From Rathayibacter sp. SD072 (GTDB taxonomy: Bacteria > Actinomycetota > Actinomycetes > Actinomycetales > Microbacteriaceae), in contig NZ_JADILJ010000016.1 in the NCBI RefSeq assembly GCF_017355185.1, positions 1-64,000 of the forward strand: a stretch of DNA of 64,000 nt. Reading direction: 5' to 3'. Numbering within the stretch: the first letter of the stretch is position 1; every line of letters starts with the position of its first letter. Position numbers and translations under genes: made by a program. This document shows, one piece after another, positions 10,625-22,976 of the stretch. Under the pieces are notes generated by a model. The model saw only the letters and a program-made list of their open reading frames with translations. It was not told the origin of the DNA and searched no databases.

Positions 10625-11989
10625 ATGACGCACTCGGTCTCGACTCTGCTCATCCTCGGGGCGACGGGGGACCTGTCCTCCCGCCTCCTCCTCCCGGCCG
10701 TCGGTCAGCTGCTGACCCGGGAGCCCGATCGCCGCCTGCACCTCGTCGGGGCGGGCCGGGAGGACTGGACGCAGGAGCACTGGCACGAGGTGCTCTCCTC
10801 CTCCCTCGGCACCGTCGCCACGAGCGGCACCGGTGCCGACGAGATGGTCGCCGGCACGCGCTACGTGCAGATCGACGTGACCGATCCGGAGGCGCTCGCC
10901 GCACTGCTCGCGAGCTGCGAGGGTCCCGTGGCGATCTACTTCGCCCTGCCGCCCGCCATCGCGGCGAAGGCCTGCGACGCCCTCGCGGTGCACGGACTGC
11001 CCGAGGGGACCGTCCTCGCTCTCGAGAAGCCGTTCGGCGTCGACGAGGCCAGCGCTCGCGCCCTGAACGAGCGCCTCGCCGCGCTCGTCCCGGAGGAGCG
11101 CGTGCACCGGGTGGACCACTTCCTCGGCCGCGCGACCGTCATGAACCTCCTCGGACTGCGCTTCGCGAACCGGATCCTCGAGCCGCTGTGGTCGGCCGAG
11201 CACATCGAGAGCGTCGCGATCGTCTACGACGAGCAGCTCGGGCTGGAGGGACGGGCCGGCTACTACGACGGCGCCGGCGCCCTCATCGACATGATCCAGA
11301 GCCACCTGCTCCAGGTGCTCGCCGTCGTCGCCATGGAGGCGCCCTCGACGCTCGACGCCGCCGACCTGCGCGACGCGAAGGGCATCGTCCTGCGCGCCAC
11401 GCGGATCCGCGAGGAGGACGGCTCGCGTCGCGCGCGCTACGGGGCGGGCTCGGTCGACGGCCGCGAGCTCCCGGCCTACGCCTCGGAGCCGGGCGTCGAC
11501 CCGGAGCGCGGCACCGAGACGCTCGCCGAGCTGACCGTCGAGATCGACACCTGGCGCTGGGCGGGGGTCCCCTTCACGCTCCGCTCGGGGAAGGCGCTGG
11601 GGGAGCGGCGCCGCGAGGTGGTCATCCGCTTCAAGCCGGTGCCGCACCTGCCCAGCGGCTTCCACGGCACGGAGGAGCCCTCGGTGCTGCGGCTGTTCCT
11701 CGCACCGGACAAGATGGCGCTCGAGCTGAACATCAACGGTCCCGGAGACCCCTACACGCTGGAGCGCGCGTCGCTCGAGGCGACCTTCGGCGAGGGGGAG
11801 CTCCTGGCCTACGGCGAGGTGCTGTCGGGGATCCTCGACGACGACCCCTCGCTCTCGGTGCGCGGCGACGCGGCGGAGGAGTGCTGGCGCATCGTGCAGC
11901 CCGCCCTCGACGCGTGGCGCTCGGGCGCGGTGCCGCTGGACGAGTACCCCGCGGGCAGCGGCGGCCCGGAGGGCTGGAAGCAGATCTGA
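10625..11989 (+). CDS. zwf: Glucose-6-phosphate dehydrogenase family protein
   Basis: Oxidises a hexose 6-phosphate (normally glucose-6-phosphate) with NAD(P)+, the entry to the pentose phosphate pathway; 454 residues. Family motifs: GATGDLSSRLLLPA (dinucleotide site), EKPFGVD, RVDHFLGR (substrate site, usually R-I-D-H-Y-L-G-K), and YYDGAGALIDMIQSH. It is slightly shorter than canonical Zwf, and the usual KK after GDL is replaced by SS. Many actinobacteria have a main zwf beside tal/opcA and a second divergent copy; this solitary gene is probably the second. TAGGGT at 10612-10617 lies 8 nt before the ATG, predicting a leaderless transcript. It diverges from the GH15 operon. Confidence 0.85.
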   Translation: MTHSVSTLLILGATGDLSSRLLLPAVGQLLTREPDRRLHLVGAGREDWTQEHWHEVLSSSLGTVATSGTGADEMVAGTRYVQIDVTDPEALAALLASCEGPVAIYFALPPAIAAKACDALAVHGLPEGTVLALEKPFGVDEASARALNERLAALVPEERVHRVDHFLGRATVMNLLGLRFANRILEPLWSAEHIESVAIVYDEQLGLEGRAGYYDGAGALIDMIQSHLLQVLAVVAMEAPSTLDAADLRDAKGIVLRATRIREEDGSRRARYGAGSVDGRELPAYASEPGVDPERGTETLAELTVEIDTWRWAGVPFTLRSGKALGERRREVVIRFKPVPHLPSGFHGTEEPSVLRLFLAPDKMALELNINGPGDPYTLERASLEATFGEGELLAYGEVLSGILDDDPSLSVRGDAAEECWRIVQPALDAWRSGAVPLDEYPAGSGGPEGWKQI

Positions 11990-12010
11990 GCGCCGGGGGT
12001 GACCCCTTGC

Positions 12011-12130
12011 CGGTCGAGCAGCGCCGGAAACGCGTATCGAGACCCATCGCGCCCGGAGTGGGGTGATCTCGAGACGCCCGCTGCGCGGGCTGCCCGATCA
12101 GCGGAGAGGGCTGCTCGATCAGGGGAGGGG
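12011..12130. repeat. Intergenic repeat block with short palindromes
   Basis: Between convergent genes. Contains TATCGAGAC (12035-12043) and TCTCGAGAC (12067-12075) in direct orientation, a GCCCGC-TGC-GCGGGC hairpin (12076-12090), and two near-identical units CTGCyCGATCAGsGGAG (about 12090-12106 and 12111-12127). Similar TCGAGAC...CGATCAGCGG strings are common dispersed intergenic repeats in Microbacteriaceae (from memory). Could terminate both flanking genes. Confidence 0.5.
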
Positions 12131-12139
12131 GGCTCGGGC

Positions 12140-12547
12140 CTAGCGGGTCGCGTCGACCGGGGCGGCGGCCGGGGCGTCGGGCTCGGCCCAGACGGCGATC
12201 GGCTGCGGGTCCCAGGTGAGCGCCGCGGGCTCGGGCGCGACCGGCGGGGTCGAAGCGCGCATGACCGGGATGGCCGAGGTGACGGGGTTCGCGCTCTCGG
12301 GAGCGCCGGCACGCAGCTGCTCGGCCTGGATCGCGGCGGCGAGCTCGTGCGCGAGGGAGCGGGCGAGCATGCCGTGGAAGATCGGGTCGCGGTCGTCGTG
12401 ACTGCGCCGGGTGACGACCCAGGCGCCCTCGGAGCCCACGAACGACGCGAGGCGCTCATGGACCACGGCGAACAGCTCGTCCTGGGTGAGAGCGGGAGCC
12501 GCGACGACCTCGGGGGCCGGCTGGCGGCGCCTCAGACGAAACCTCAT
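12140..12547 (-). CDS. Hypothetical protein (135 aa)
   Basis: Not recognised. Basic start (MRFRLRRRQPAPEV) followed by a compact segment, residues 20-80, containing TQDELFAVVHERLASFVG and SLAHELAAAIQAEQLR that looks helical. The C-terminal third is Pro/Ala-rich and probably disordered. No signal peptide. The ORF is supported by genome-like codon use and by ending just inside a repeat block. An arrangement with the membrane peptide gene upstream on the same strand (129 bp apart) is possible. No function proposed. Confidence 0.55.
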   Translation of the reverse strand: MRFRLRRRQPAPEVVAAPALTQDELFAVVHERLASFVGSEGAWVVTRRSHDDRDPIFHGMLARSLAHELAAAIQAEQLRAGAPESANPVTSAIPVMRASTPPVAPEPAALTWDPQPIAVWAEPDAPAAAPVDATR

Positions 12548-12676
12548 GACGAACCCCGATCCCGTGCGGCTGACGACTCACTCCAGTCTCGCCGGGGAAC
12601 AGCCGAGAGGCCCCCTGACACGCCGCGCCGGTCGGCGAACGGCGCGTCGGAGGGCCTCGGCGGGCGCGATCAGCGA

Positions 12677-12886
12677 TCAGCGATCGCGCTTCTTGCCCTT
12701 CGCCTCCTTGGCGAGCTCCTTCGAGTCGTACGAGACGGAGCCGAAGGCGACGGCCACGGCGATCGCCCAGCTGACCCACTGCAGGGCGAGTCGCCAGTCG
12801 CGCGGCCCTTTGCGGGTCGTCTGAAGGATCGACCAGCCGCCGACCAGCGCGCTGATGACGCTCGAGTTGAGGATGAACTTGCGCAT
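12677..12886 (-). CDS. Small membrane protein (69 aa)
   Basis: A 69-residue protein beginning MRKFILNSSVISALVGG with one clear membrane helix near residues 36-54 (WVSWAIAVAVAFGSVSY) and a highly basic C-terminus (KELAKEAKGKKRDR), so the tail should face the cytoplasm. SD GGGAGG lies 7 nt before the ATG at 12886, which is why I prefer it to the longer in-frame start at 12958. Function unknown; not recognised beyond 'small membrane protein'. Confidence 0.6.
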   Translation of the reverse strand: MRKFILNSSVISALVGGWSILQTTRKGPRDWRLALQWVSWAIAVAVAFGSVSYDSKELAKEAKGKKRDR

Positions 12887-13016
12887 CGATTGCCTCCCGG
12901 TGTTCGAGACGACGCTACCGGTGTCGTCGGTGCGCCCGGAGCGGTTGACAGGGCGCACGGGGGGCGGCAGCTACGGTGGGCTGCCCGCGAGCGGGACCAG
13001 CAGAGGGAGCAGCAGG

Positions 13017-14174
13017 ATGCGCACGGCACTCATCGGAGCACTCCTGCTCGCCCTCGGGGCGGTGGCGGTGCTCACGGGAGTCCTGCCGCCGGAGGCGCTC
13101 GGCGAGCTCGTCGAGCGCACGGGTCCGATCCTCGCCTTCGTCGTGGCGGTCACCGTCGTCGCCGAGCTGGCGTCCGAGGCGGGCGTGTTCACCGTGGTCG
13201 CCGAGCGGGCCGCGTCGTGGGGCCGCGGACGCACGGCGGTGCTCTGGCTCCTCGTCGTCGTCCTCGCGATCCTCTGCACCGTCTTCCTGTCGCTGGACAC
13301 GACCGCGGTGCTGCTGACCCCGGTCGTCGTGCTGCTCGCGGCGCACGTGGGAGTGCCGCCCCTTCCCTTCGCGATGGCGACCGTGTGGCTGGCCAACTGC
13401 GGGTCGCTCCTGCTGCCCGTCTCGAACCTGACGAACCTGCTCGCCGAGCGGCGCCTCGGCGTCGACGGGCCGCTGGAGTTCGCGGCGCTGACGGCCGCAC
13501 CCGCGCTCGTCGCGGCGGTGGTCCCGGTGATCGTGCTCGCCGTCCGGTACCGGCGCGAGCTCTCGGGCCGCTACCGGGCCGGGGAGCGGACGCCGGTGGA
13601 GGACCGGGTGCTGCTCACGGGGTCCGGTCTGGTGGTGCTCCTGCTGCTGCCCGCGCTGGTGTCGGGGGTCGAGGTGTGGATCCCCGCCGCCGTCGCCGCC
13701 CTCGCCCTGGTCGTGCTGTTCGCGGTGCGGCGGCCCGCGGCGCTGCGGCCGTCGCTCCTCCCGTGGCAGCTCGTCGTCTTCGCCGCGGGCCTCTTCGTCG
13801 CGATGGAGGCGGCGCACCAGCTCGGGCTCGGGGCGGCGCTCGCCGTGGTCGCGGGGCAGGGCTCCGGAGCCGTCGACCTGCTGCGTCTCGCCGGCTCGGG
13901 CGCCGTCGCCGCGAACCTCGTCGACAACCTGCCCGCGTACCTCGCCCTGGAGCCGGTCGCCGCGGATCCGGCGCGTCTGGTCGCGCTGCTGATCGGCGTG
14001 AACGCCGGTCCGCTGATCACTCCGTGGGCCTCGCTCGCCACCCTCCTCTGGCACCAGCGCCTGACCGCGATGGGGGTGCGGATCTCGTGGACGCAGTACG
14101 CGCTGCTCGGTCTCGTCGCCGTCGTGCCGACCGTCGCAGGAGCGACGCTCGCCCTCGCTCTGGCCCAGGGCTGA
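13017..14174 (+). CDS. SLC13/ArsB-type membrane transporter
   Basis: Integral membrane protein of 385 residues with about 10-11 hydrophobic helices, fitting the ArsB/NhaD/CitM ion-transporter superfamily. Two re-entrant hairpin signatures are visible: LANCGSLLLPVSNLTNLL in the first half and AANLVDNLPAYL with GVNAGPLITPWASL in the second, the duplicated motifs that bind anions in this group. Substrate could be arsenite, an organic anion or Na+/H+; no arsR or arsC is nearby, so arsenic resistance is not supported by context. TACGGT at 12972-12977 is a possible -10 box and SD AGGGAG precedes the ATG. It ends about 160 bp before otsA on the same strand. Confidence 0.8.
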   Translation: MRTALIGALLLALGAVAVLTGVLPPEALGELVERTGPILAFVVAVTVVAELASEAGVFTVVAERAASWGRGRTAVLWLLVVVLAILCTVFLSLDTTAVLLTPVVVLLAAHVGVPPLPFAMATVWLANCGSLLLPVSNLTNLLAERRLGVDGPLEFAALTAAPALVAAVVPVIVLAVRYRRELSGRYRAGERTPVEDRVLLTGSGLVVLLLLPALVSGVEVWIPAAVAALALVVLFAVRRPAALRPSLLPWQLVVFAAGLFVAMEAAHQLGLGAALAVVAGQGSGAVDLLRLAGSGAVAANLVDNLPAYLALEPVAADPARLVALLIGVNAGPLITPWASLATLLWHQRLTAMGVRISWTQYALLGLVAVVPTVAGATLALALAQG

Positions 14175-14327
14175 GCAACGGGAGGACACCTCCTGTCCGG
14201 CACCCGTTCGAGAGGGGCTGGTAGCCTCCTGGGGTCCACGACGACCCGATTCGACGAGGGGTACACCATCTCCGAGCACTCAGTCCCCGATCCTTCGGAC
14301 GGTGCTCCGGCACCGCGCAACGCGTTC

Positions 14328-15869
14328 GTGGTGGTGTCCAACCGGCTCCCCGTCGACCGCGTGACGGCCGAGGACGGCACCGCGTCCTGGAAGACGTCCC
14401 CCGGCGGACTCGTCACGGCGCTCGAGCCGGTCATGCGCGCGAACGAGGGCGCCTGGGTCGGCTGGCCCGGCGTCGCCGACGAGGTCGTCGCCCCGTTCGA
14501 GAACGACGGCGTGCTGATCGTCCCCGTCGCGCTGAGCGCGCAGGAGCTCGAGGACTACTACGAGGGCTTCTCGAACGACACGCTCTGGCCGCTCTACCAC
14601 GACGTCATCGCGCCGCCCACGTACCACCGCGACTGGTGGGACGCCTACGTGCGGGTCAACCGGCGCTTCGCCGAGGCCGCCGCCGTGGTGACCGAGCAGG
14701 ACGGCGTGGTCTGGGTGCAGGACTACCAGCTGCAGCTCGTGCCCAAGATGCTCCGCGAGCTCCGCCCCGACGTCACCATCGGCTTCTTCAACCACATCCC
14801 GTTCCCGCCCTACGGGATCTTCGCCCAGCTGCCCTGGCGCAAGCAGATCGTCGAGGGCCTGCTGGGCGCCGACGTGATCGGCTTCCAGCGCCAGGGCGAT
14901 GCGGGCAGCTTCCTCCGCGCGGTCCGCCGGCTGCTCGGCTACGACACCCGCAGCACCGTCGTCGAGGTGCCGGTCGAGGAGGAGGCGGTCGAGGGGACGC
15001 GCCGCGTCAACCGCTCGCGCCGCGGGGCGAGCGTCCGCCCCGTCGTCGCCCGCCACTTCCCGATCTCGATCGACTCCGCCTTCTTCGAGGCGATGGCCCG
15101 CACCCCGGAGATCCAGGCCCGCGCCCGCGAGATCCGCGACGAGCTCGGCAACCCCGAGATCATCATGCTCGGCGTCGACCGCCTCGACTACACCAAGGGC
15201 ATCGGCCACCGCCTGAAGGCCTTCGGCGAGCTCCTGGCCGACGGTCGGCTGAGCACCGAGGACGCCGTGCTCGTGCAGGTCGCGAGCCCGAGCCGCGAGC
15301 GCGTCGACACCTACCGTCAGCTGCGCGACGACATCGAGCTGCAGGTCGGCCGCATCAACGGCGACTACGGCAAGATCGGGCACCCGGCGATCAGCTACCT
15401 GCACCACGGCTACCCCCGCGAGGAGATGGTGGCGCTCTACCTCGCCGCCGACGTGATGCTCGTCACGGCGCTGCGCGACGGGATGAACCTGGTCGCGAAG
15501 GAGTACGTGGCCTCGCGCTTCGACAACGACGGAGTGCTGGTGCTGAGCGAGTTCACCGGCGCCGCCGACGAGCTCAAGCAGGCCGTGCAGATCAATCCCC
15601 ACGACATCTCGGGGCTGAAGGACGCGATGGAGGCGGCGGCCCGCATGCCGCGCTCCGAGAAGACGCGGCGGATGCGCGCACTGCGGCGCCGCGTGCTCGA
15701 GAACGACGTCTCCCGCTGGTCCGAGAGCTTCCTCGCGGCGCTCGCCGAGCACGCGAAGGGCCAGCAGCTCGACGTGCACCCCGCGGCGCGCGGCCAGGAG
15801 GCGCCCGTCGGCCAGGAGGCCGAGCACCGCGAGGACTCCGAGCGCGGCAAGGAGGCGGAGGCGCGATGA
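14328..15869 (+). CDS. otsA: Alpha,alpha-trehalose-phosphate synthase
   Basis: Retaining GT20 enzyme that makes trehalose-6-phosphate from UDP-glucose (or another NDP-glucose) and glucose-6-phosphate. Signatures: [57 protein letters not shown] and [16 protein letters not shown]. The 513 residues from GTG 14328 cover the domain, but this start lies inside the first beta-strand and has no SD. The coding frame clearly continues upstream to an ATC at 14268 with GAGGGG 6-7 nt before it; no ATG/GTG/TTG is available there, so the true start may be non-canonical. TAGCCT (14222-14227) is a likely -10. Coupled to otsB by an ATGA overlap. Confidence 0.93.
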   Translation: MVVSNRLPVDRVTAEDGTASWKTSPGGLVTALEPVMRANEGAWVGWPGVADEVVAPFENDGVLIVPVALSAQELEDYYEGFSNDTLWPLYHDVIAPPTYHRDWWDAYVRVNRRFAEAAAVVTEQDGVVWVQDYQLQLVPKMLRELRPDVTIGFFNHIPFPPYGIFAQLPWRKQIVEGLLGADVIGFQRQGDAGSFLRAVRRLLGYDTRSTVVEVPVEEEAVEGTRRVNRSRRGASVRPVVARHFPISIDSAFFEAMARTPEIQARAREIRDELGNPEIIMLGVDRLDYTKGIGHRLKAFGELLADGRLSTEDAVLVQVASPSRERVDTYRQLRDDIELQVGRINGDYGKIGHPAISYLHHGYPREEMVALYLAADVMLVTALRDGMNLVAKEYVASRFDNDGVLVLSEFTGAADELKQAVQINPHDISGLKDAMEAAARMPRSEKTRRMRALRRRVLENDVSRWSESFLAALAEHAKGQQLDVHPAARGQEAPVGQEAEHREDSERGKEAEAR

Positions 15870-16681
15870 GCACCGTGACCCCGTCGCCCGTCGACCCGCA
15901 CCTGCCCGGAGTCCCCGACCGCCTCGTCCTTGCCCTGCGCGAGCTGGCGGCGACGGGACGGCTGCTGGTCGCCCTCGACTTCGATGGCACGCTCGCGCCC
16001 GAGGTCGACGACCCGGCCCGCGCCCGTGCCCTGCCCGAGGCCCGCGAGGCGGTCCTGCGCCTGCTGGCCCTGCCCGGTACCCGCGTCGCCCTCGTGTCCG
16101 GCCGCGCGCTCGAGAGCCTGGAGGAGGTGTCCCAGCTGCCCGACGAGGCGCTGCTGGTCGGCTCGCACGGCGTCGAGATCCGCCTCGACCCCGACGAGGA
16201 CGCCGTGCGCCTGGACCCCGTCGAGCTCGCCAAGGTCGACCGCCTCGAGGGCGTGCTCAAGGGCATCGCCCGCGGGATCGACAACGTGTGGATCGAGGAC
16301 AAGCCGGCCGGGTTCGCGCTGCACACCCGCCTCGCCACCGACAAGCACAGCCGGGTCGCCCACGTCGTCGCCCTGTCGGAGGCGCGCGCCGAGGTCGCGG
16401 GCGTGCACGTGCGCGAGGGCAAGAACGTGCTCGAGTTCTCGGTGCGCTCCACGACCAAGGGAGAGGCGGTCGAGCACCTCCGCCGCTACACCGGGGCGAC
16501 CGCGGTGCTCTACGCCGGCGACGACGTGACCGACGAGGACGCCTTCGCCGTGATGCGCTCCGGCGACGTCGGGGTGAAGAGCGGACCGGGCACCACCTCG
16601 GCCGCATACCGCGTCCGGGGCCCCGAGCAGGTCGCGCACGTGCTGTCGCTGCTGGCTGAGTTCCGCGGCGCACCGGCCTGA
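15866..16681 (+). CDS. otsB: Trehalose-6-phosphate phosphatase
   Basis: HAD-superfamily phosphatase that releases trehalose from trehalose-6-phosphate, 271 residues. The HAD nucleophile motif [12 protein letters not shown] holds Asp38 and Asp40. Motif II is VALVSGR, and the acidic motif near the C-terminus is [12 protein letters not shown]. The cap domain carries GSHGVEIR and [12 protein letters not shown], typical of OtsB. ATG overlaps the stop of otsA (ATGA at 15866-15869), so synthase and phosphatase are made together as a trehalose (osmoprotectant) operon. Confidence 0.95.
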   Translation: MSTVTPSPVDPHLPGVPDRLVLALRELAATGRLLVALDFDGTLAPEVDDPARARALPEAREAVLRLLALPGTRVALVSGRALESLEEVSQLPDEALLVGSHGVEIRLDPDEDAVRLDPVELAKVDRLEGVLKGIARGIDNVWIEDKPAGFALHTRLATDKHSRVAHVVALSEARAEVAGVHVREGKNVLEFSVRSTTKGEAVEHLRRYTGATAVLYAGDDVTDEDAFAVMRSGDVGVKSGPGTTSAAYRVRGPEQVAHVLSLLAEFRGAPA

Positions 16682-16733
16682 CGCCCGGGTGATCGCGGGT
16701 CCGGTGAGCGCCGGAGCAGGGGTCTCGAGGCGG

Positions 16734-16745
16734 TAGCCTCGTCAC
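16734..16745 (+). promoter_or_regulatory. -10 box for leaderless ilvD transcript
   Basis: TAGCCT at 16734-16739 ends exactly 7 nt before the A of the ilvD ATG (16746), and no SD sequence is present. The mRNA is therefore predicted to start at the initiation codon. Confidence 0.6.
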
Positions 16746-18440
16746 ATGCCGGAAATCGATTGGAAGCCTCGTTCGCGCACCGTCACGGACGGCATCGAGG
16801 CCACGACGTCGCGCGGGATGCTCCGCGCCGTCGGAATGGGCGACGACGATTGGGAGAAGCCCCAGATCGGGATCGCGTCCTCCTGGAACGAGATCACCCC
16901 CTGCAACCTCTCCCTCGAGCGCCTCGCGCGCTCCGCCAAGGAGGGCGTCCACTCGGGCGGCGGGTATCCGCTGCAGTTCGGCACCATCTCGGTGTCCGAC
17001 GGCATCTCGATGGGCCACGAGGGCATGCACTTCTCGCTCGTCTCGCGCGAGGTCATCGCCGACTCCGTCGAGACCGTGATGATGGCCGAGCGCCTCGACG
17101 GCACCGTCATGCTCGCCGGCTGCGACAAGTCGCTGCCCGGCATGCTCATGGCCGCCGCGCGCCTGGACCTCGCCGCCGTCTTCGTCTACGCGGGCTCCAT
17201 CGCCCCGGGCTGGGTCAAGCTCTCGGACGGCACCGAGAAGGACATCACGATCATCGACTCCTTCGAGGCGGTCGGCGGAGTGAAGGCCGGCATCATGTCC
17301 GAGGAGGACGCCAAGCGCATCGAGTGCGCCTTCGCCCCGGGCGAGGGCTCGTGCGGCGGCATGTACACCGCGAACACCATGGCCAGCGTCGCCGAGGCGC
17401 TCGGCATGAGCCTGCCCGGCTCCGCCTCGCCCGCCGCGGCCGATCGCCGCCGCGACTACTTCGCCCGCAAGTCGGGCGAGGCCGTGGTCGAGATGCTGCG
17501 CAACGGCACCACCGCGCGCGACATCCTGACGAAGGAGGCGTTCGAGAACGCGATCGCCGTCGCGATGGCCTTCGGCGGCTCGACCAACGTCATCCTGCAC
17601 CTGCTCGCGATCGCCAACGAGGCCGAGGTCGACCTCACGATCGACGACTTCAACCGCATCGGCGACACCATCCCGCACATCGGCGACCTCAAGCCGTTCG
17701 GCAAGTACGTCATGAACGACGTCGACCGCCACGGCGGCGTGCCCGCCGTGATGAAGGCGCTGCTGGACGCCGGCCTCCTGCACGGCGACTGCCTGACCGT
17801 CACCGGGAAGACCGTCGCCGAGAACCTCGCGGCCATGGACATCGCCCCGTTGGACGGCGAGGTCATCCGCACGCTCGACAACCCGATCCACGCGACCGGC
17901 GGCCTCACGATCCTCAAGGGCTCGCTCGCCCCCGAGGGCGCGGTCGTCAAGACCGCCGGCTTCGACGCCTCCGTGTTCGAGGGCCCCGCCCGCGTGTTCG
18001 AGCGCGAGCGCGCCGCGATGGACGCGCTGACGAACGGCGAGATCGAGAAGGGCGACGTGGTGGTCATCCGCTACGAGGGCCCCAAGGGCGGCCCGGGGAT
18101 GCGCGAGATGCTCGCGATCACCGCCGCCATCAAGGGCGCAGGCCTCGGAAAAGATGTACTACTCTTGACCGACGGACGATTCTCAGGCGGCACAACCGGC
18201 CTGTGCATCGGACACATCGCACCCGAATCGGTGGACGCAGGTCCCATCGCATTCGTCCGCGATGGGGACCCGATTCGGGTCGACATCGCCGCTCGCTCGA
18301 TCGACCTACTTGTCGACGACTCCGAGCTCGCCGCCCGCCGAGAAGGCTGGGCCCCCCTTCCTCCGCGCTACACCCGCGGTGTCCTCGCCAAGTACGCCAA
18401 GCTCGTGCGCTCGGCGGCCGTGGGCGCCACCACCGGGTGA
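16746..18440 (+). CDS. ilvD: Dihydroxy-acid dehydratase
   Basis: Fe-S dehydratase of valine/isoleucine synthesis (dihydroxy-acid to 2-keto acid), 564 residues. Motifs: [25 protein letters not shown] (Fe-S cysteine), [16 protein letters not shown] (second cysteine) and [12 protein letters not shown] near the C-terminus. It leads the ilvD-ilvB-ilvN-ilvC set. Oddity: about 18146-18320 (residues 468-525) uses codons rare in the rest of the gene (AAA, GAT, GTA, CTA, TTG, CGA, TCA, ACA, ATT, CTT) while the protein sequence is fully conserved, then normal usage resumes. This looks like a short recombination tract or a site under extra nucleotide constraint. Confidence 0.97.
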   Translation: MPEIDWKPRSRTVTDGIEATTSRGMLRAVGMGDDDWEKPQIGIASSWNEITPCNLSLERLARSAKEGVHSGGGYPLQFGTISVSDGISMGHEGMHFSLVSREVIADSVETVMMAERLDGTVMLAGCDKSLPGMLMAAARLDLAAVFVYAGSIAPGWVKLSDGTEKDITIIDSFEAVGGVKAGIMSEEDAKRIECAFAPGEGSCGGMYTANTMASVAEALGMSLPGSASPAAADRRRDYFARKSGEAVVEMLRNGTTARDILTKEAFENAIAVAMAFGGSTNVILHLLAIANEAEVDLTIDDFNRIGDTIPHIGDLKPFGKYVMNDVDRHGGVPAVMKALLDAGLLHGDCLTVTGKTVAENLAAMDIAPLDGEVIRTLDNPIHATGGLTILKGSLAPEGAVVKTAGFDASVFEGPARVFERERAAMDALTNGEIEKGDVVVIRYEGPKGGPGMREMLAITAAIKGAGLGKDVLLLTDGRFSGGTTGLCIGHIAPESVDAGPIAFVRDGDPIRVDIAARSIDLLVDDSELAARREGWAPLPPRYTRGVLAKYAKLVRSAAVGATTG

Positions 18441-18478
18441 CCCCGGCCCGCTCCGGCCGGCCGCGCACTCGCGCCTCC

Positions 18479-18508
18479 CGGGTTCCGGACCTCGCGGTCC
18501 GGAACCCG
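18479..18508 (+). terminator. Perfect 13-bp hairpin between ilvD and ilvB
   Basis: CGGGTTCCGGACC (18479-18491) and GGTCCGGAACCCG (18496-18508) pair perfectly around TCGC. No T-run follows. It could terminate ilvD transcription, attenuate ilvB or protect an mRNA end. I looked for a leader peptide rich in Leu/Val/Ile upstream and found none. Confidence 0.6.
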
Positions 18509-18543
18509 CCGCCGCACTCCCTCTCGAAGGAATCGACACCCGC

Positions 18544-21955
<3,412 letters not shown>

Positions 21956-21975
21956 CGCACTGACGTCGGACGGAC

Positions 21976-22043
21976 CGAGGGAACCCCGGACCGTCGAAGG
22001 AACCCGCTCCTGCGGGCTCCCTCGACGGGTCGGGGTTCCCTCG
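21976..22043 (+). terminator. 32-bp hairpin terminator after ilvC
   Basis: Arms 21976-22007 and 22012-22043 are complementary except for one 2-base mismatch and two G-U pairs, with a TCCT loop. It begins 20 nt after the ilvC stop and ends 24 nt before the next ATG. Its length is unusual for a simple terminator, so it may belong to the intergenic palindrome class seen elsewhere in this window. Confidence 0.7.
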
Positions 22044-22067
22044 CGTCCGGGAGGTAGCGTGGGGCGG

Positions 22068-22964
22068 ATGGAGCGACGGGCGCGGCGGCTGCGGCAGTGG
22101 GACGAGACGGCCGCGGCCCTCCGGGACGGGCTGTCGTTCGGGGTGTCGGCGGGAGTCGTGCTGTGCGCGCTGGCGGGGGCGGGCCTCGCGGCCGCGCTCG
22201 CGCTGCTGACGGGAGGGATCCTGGAGTCCTCGCCACCGCTGCTGCGCACCCTCGCGGCGCTCGCGCTCGCCCTGATCGCGGTGACGACGCTGGTCGTGAC
22301 CGCCGTGGGGCTCCGCCGGCACTCGGCACGGGCGGCGCTGCGGTTCACCCGCGCCGCGTGGCCGGTGCCGGGGGACTTCGACCGCCGCGACCTCGAGGAG
22401 ACGGCCGACCTGCCGCACGACGTGCGGCTGCCGGAGGACGCGCGGTCCCCGGCCGATCTCGCGCGGATCCTCGCTCCCTCCGCCGCCGAGCGCGCCGACG
22501 CCCGCGCGAGGGCGGCGAGCCGCGGGCTCGGGATTCGCTCCGGGCTGTTCGGGGTGCTCTCGCTGCTCGGGCTCGTCCTCGCCCTCGGGGGCGTGCTGAT
22601 CGCCCTCTCGGCGTTCGCACTGTCGGGGGCCGAAGTGCTGCTCGTCCCCGCCGCCGTCGTGATCGCGGCAGGAGCGGCGGCCGGGATCGGCTCGTCGCAG
22701 GCGAACGCGCTGCCGCTGGCCGTGGCGCGCGCCTCCGACGCCGCGCTGGGTCGCAGCCGCCGGATGCTGGTGGAGCTCTGGCCGGGCGACCTCGAGGAGG
22801 GGCCGCTGTCGGTGCGCGGGGGAGTGCCGGCGATCGATCGCCGTGCTCTGCCCGGCAGCGCGCGCAGAGCGGCACCGTCGAACCCCGGAGCGGGCCGTGC
22901 CGCGCCCATCGTGATGCTCGCGTTCGCACTGCTGCTCGCGACGGTCCCGCCGCTGCTGGGCTGA
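22068..22964 (+). CDS. Hypothetical membrane protein (4 TM)
   Basis: Unrecognised 298-residue membrane protein. Two hydrophobic helices lie near residues 24-50 and 62-84, two more near 158-180 and 188-212, plus a C-terminal hydrophobic stretch. A soluble loop between the pairs contains PGDFDRRDLEE. The region near 250 is basic and Arg/Ala-rich. TAGCGT (22055-22060) ends 8 nt before ATG 22068, predicting a leaderless message; an in-frame GTG at 22059 is the alternative start. It stands alone between the ilvC terminator and a convergent esterase gene. No function proposed. Confidence 0.65.
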   Translation: MERRARRLRQWDETAAALRDGLSFGVSAGVVLCALAGAGLAAALALLTGGILESSPPLLRTLAALALALIAVTTLVVTAVGLRRHSARAALRFTRAAWPVPGDFDRRDLEETADLPHDVRLPEDARSPADLARILAPSAAERADARARAASRGLGIRSGLFGVLSLLGLVLALGGVLIALSAFALSGAEVLLVPAAVVIAAGAAAGIGSSQANALPLAVARASDAALGRSRRMLVELWPGDLEEGPLSVRGGVPAIDRRALPGSARRAAPSNPGAGRAAPIVMLAFALLLATVPPLLG

Positions 22965-22976
22965 CCGGGAGGAGAC

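Noticed and set aside
13017-14174. Arsenite resistance pump
   Set aside because: The fold fits ArsB/SLC13 but no arsR, arsC or acr3 partner is nearby, so the specific arsenic function is not supported.
18441-18543. Leader peptide for attenuation upstream of ilvB
   Set aside because: The small frame from the GTG at the ilvD stop is Pro/Arg-rich, not enriched in Leu, Val or Ile, and overlaps the ilvB start out of frame.
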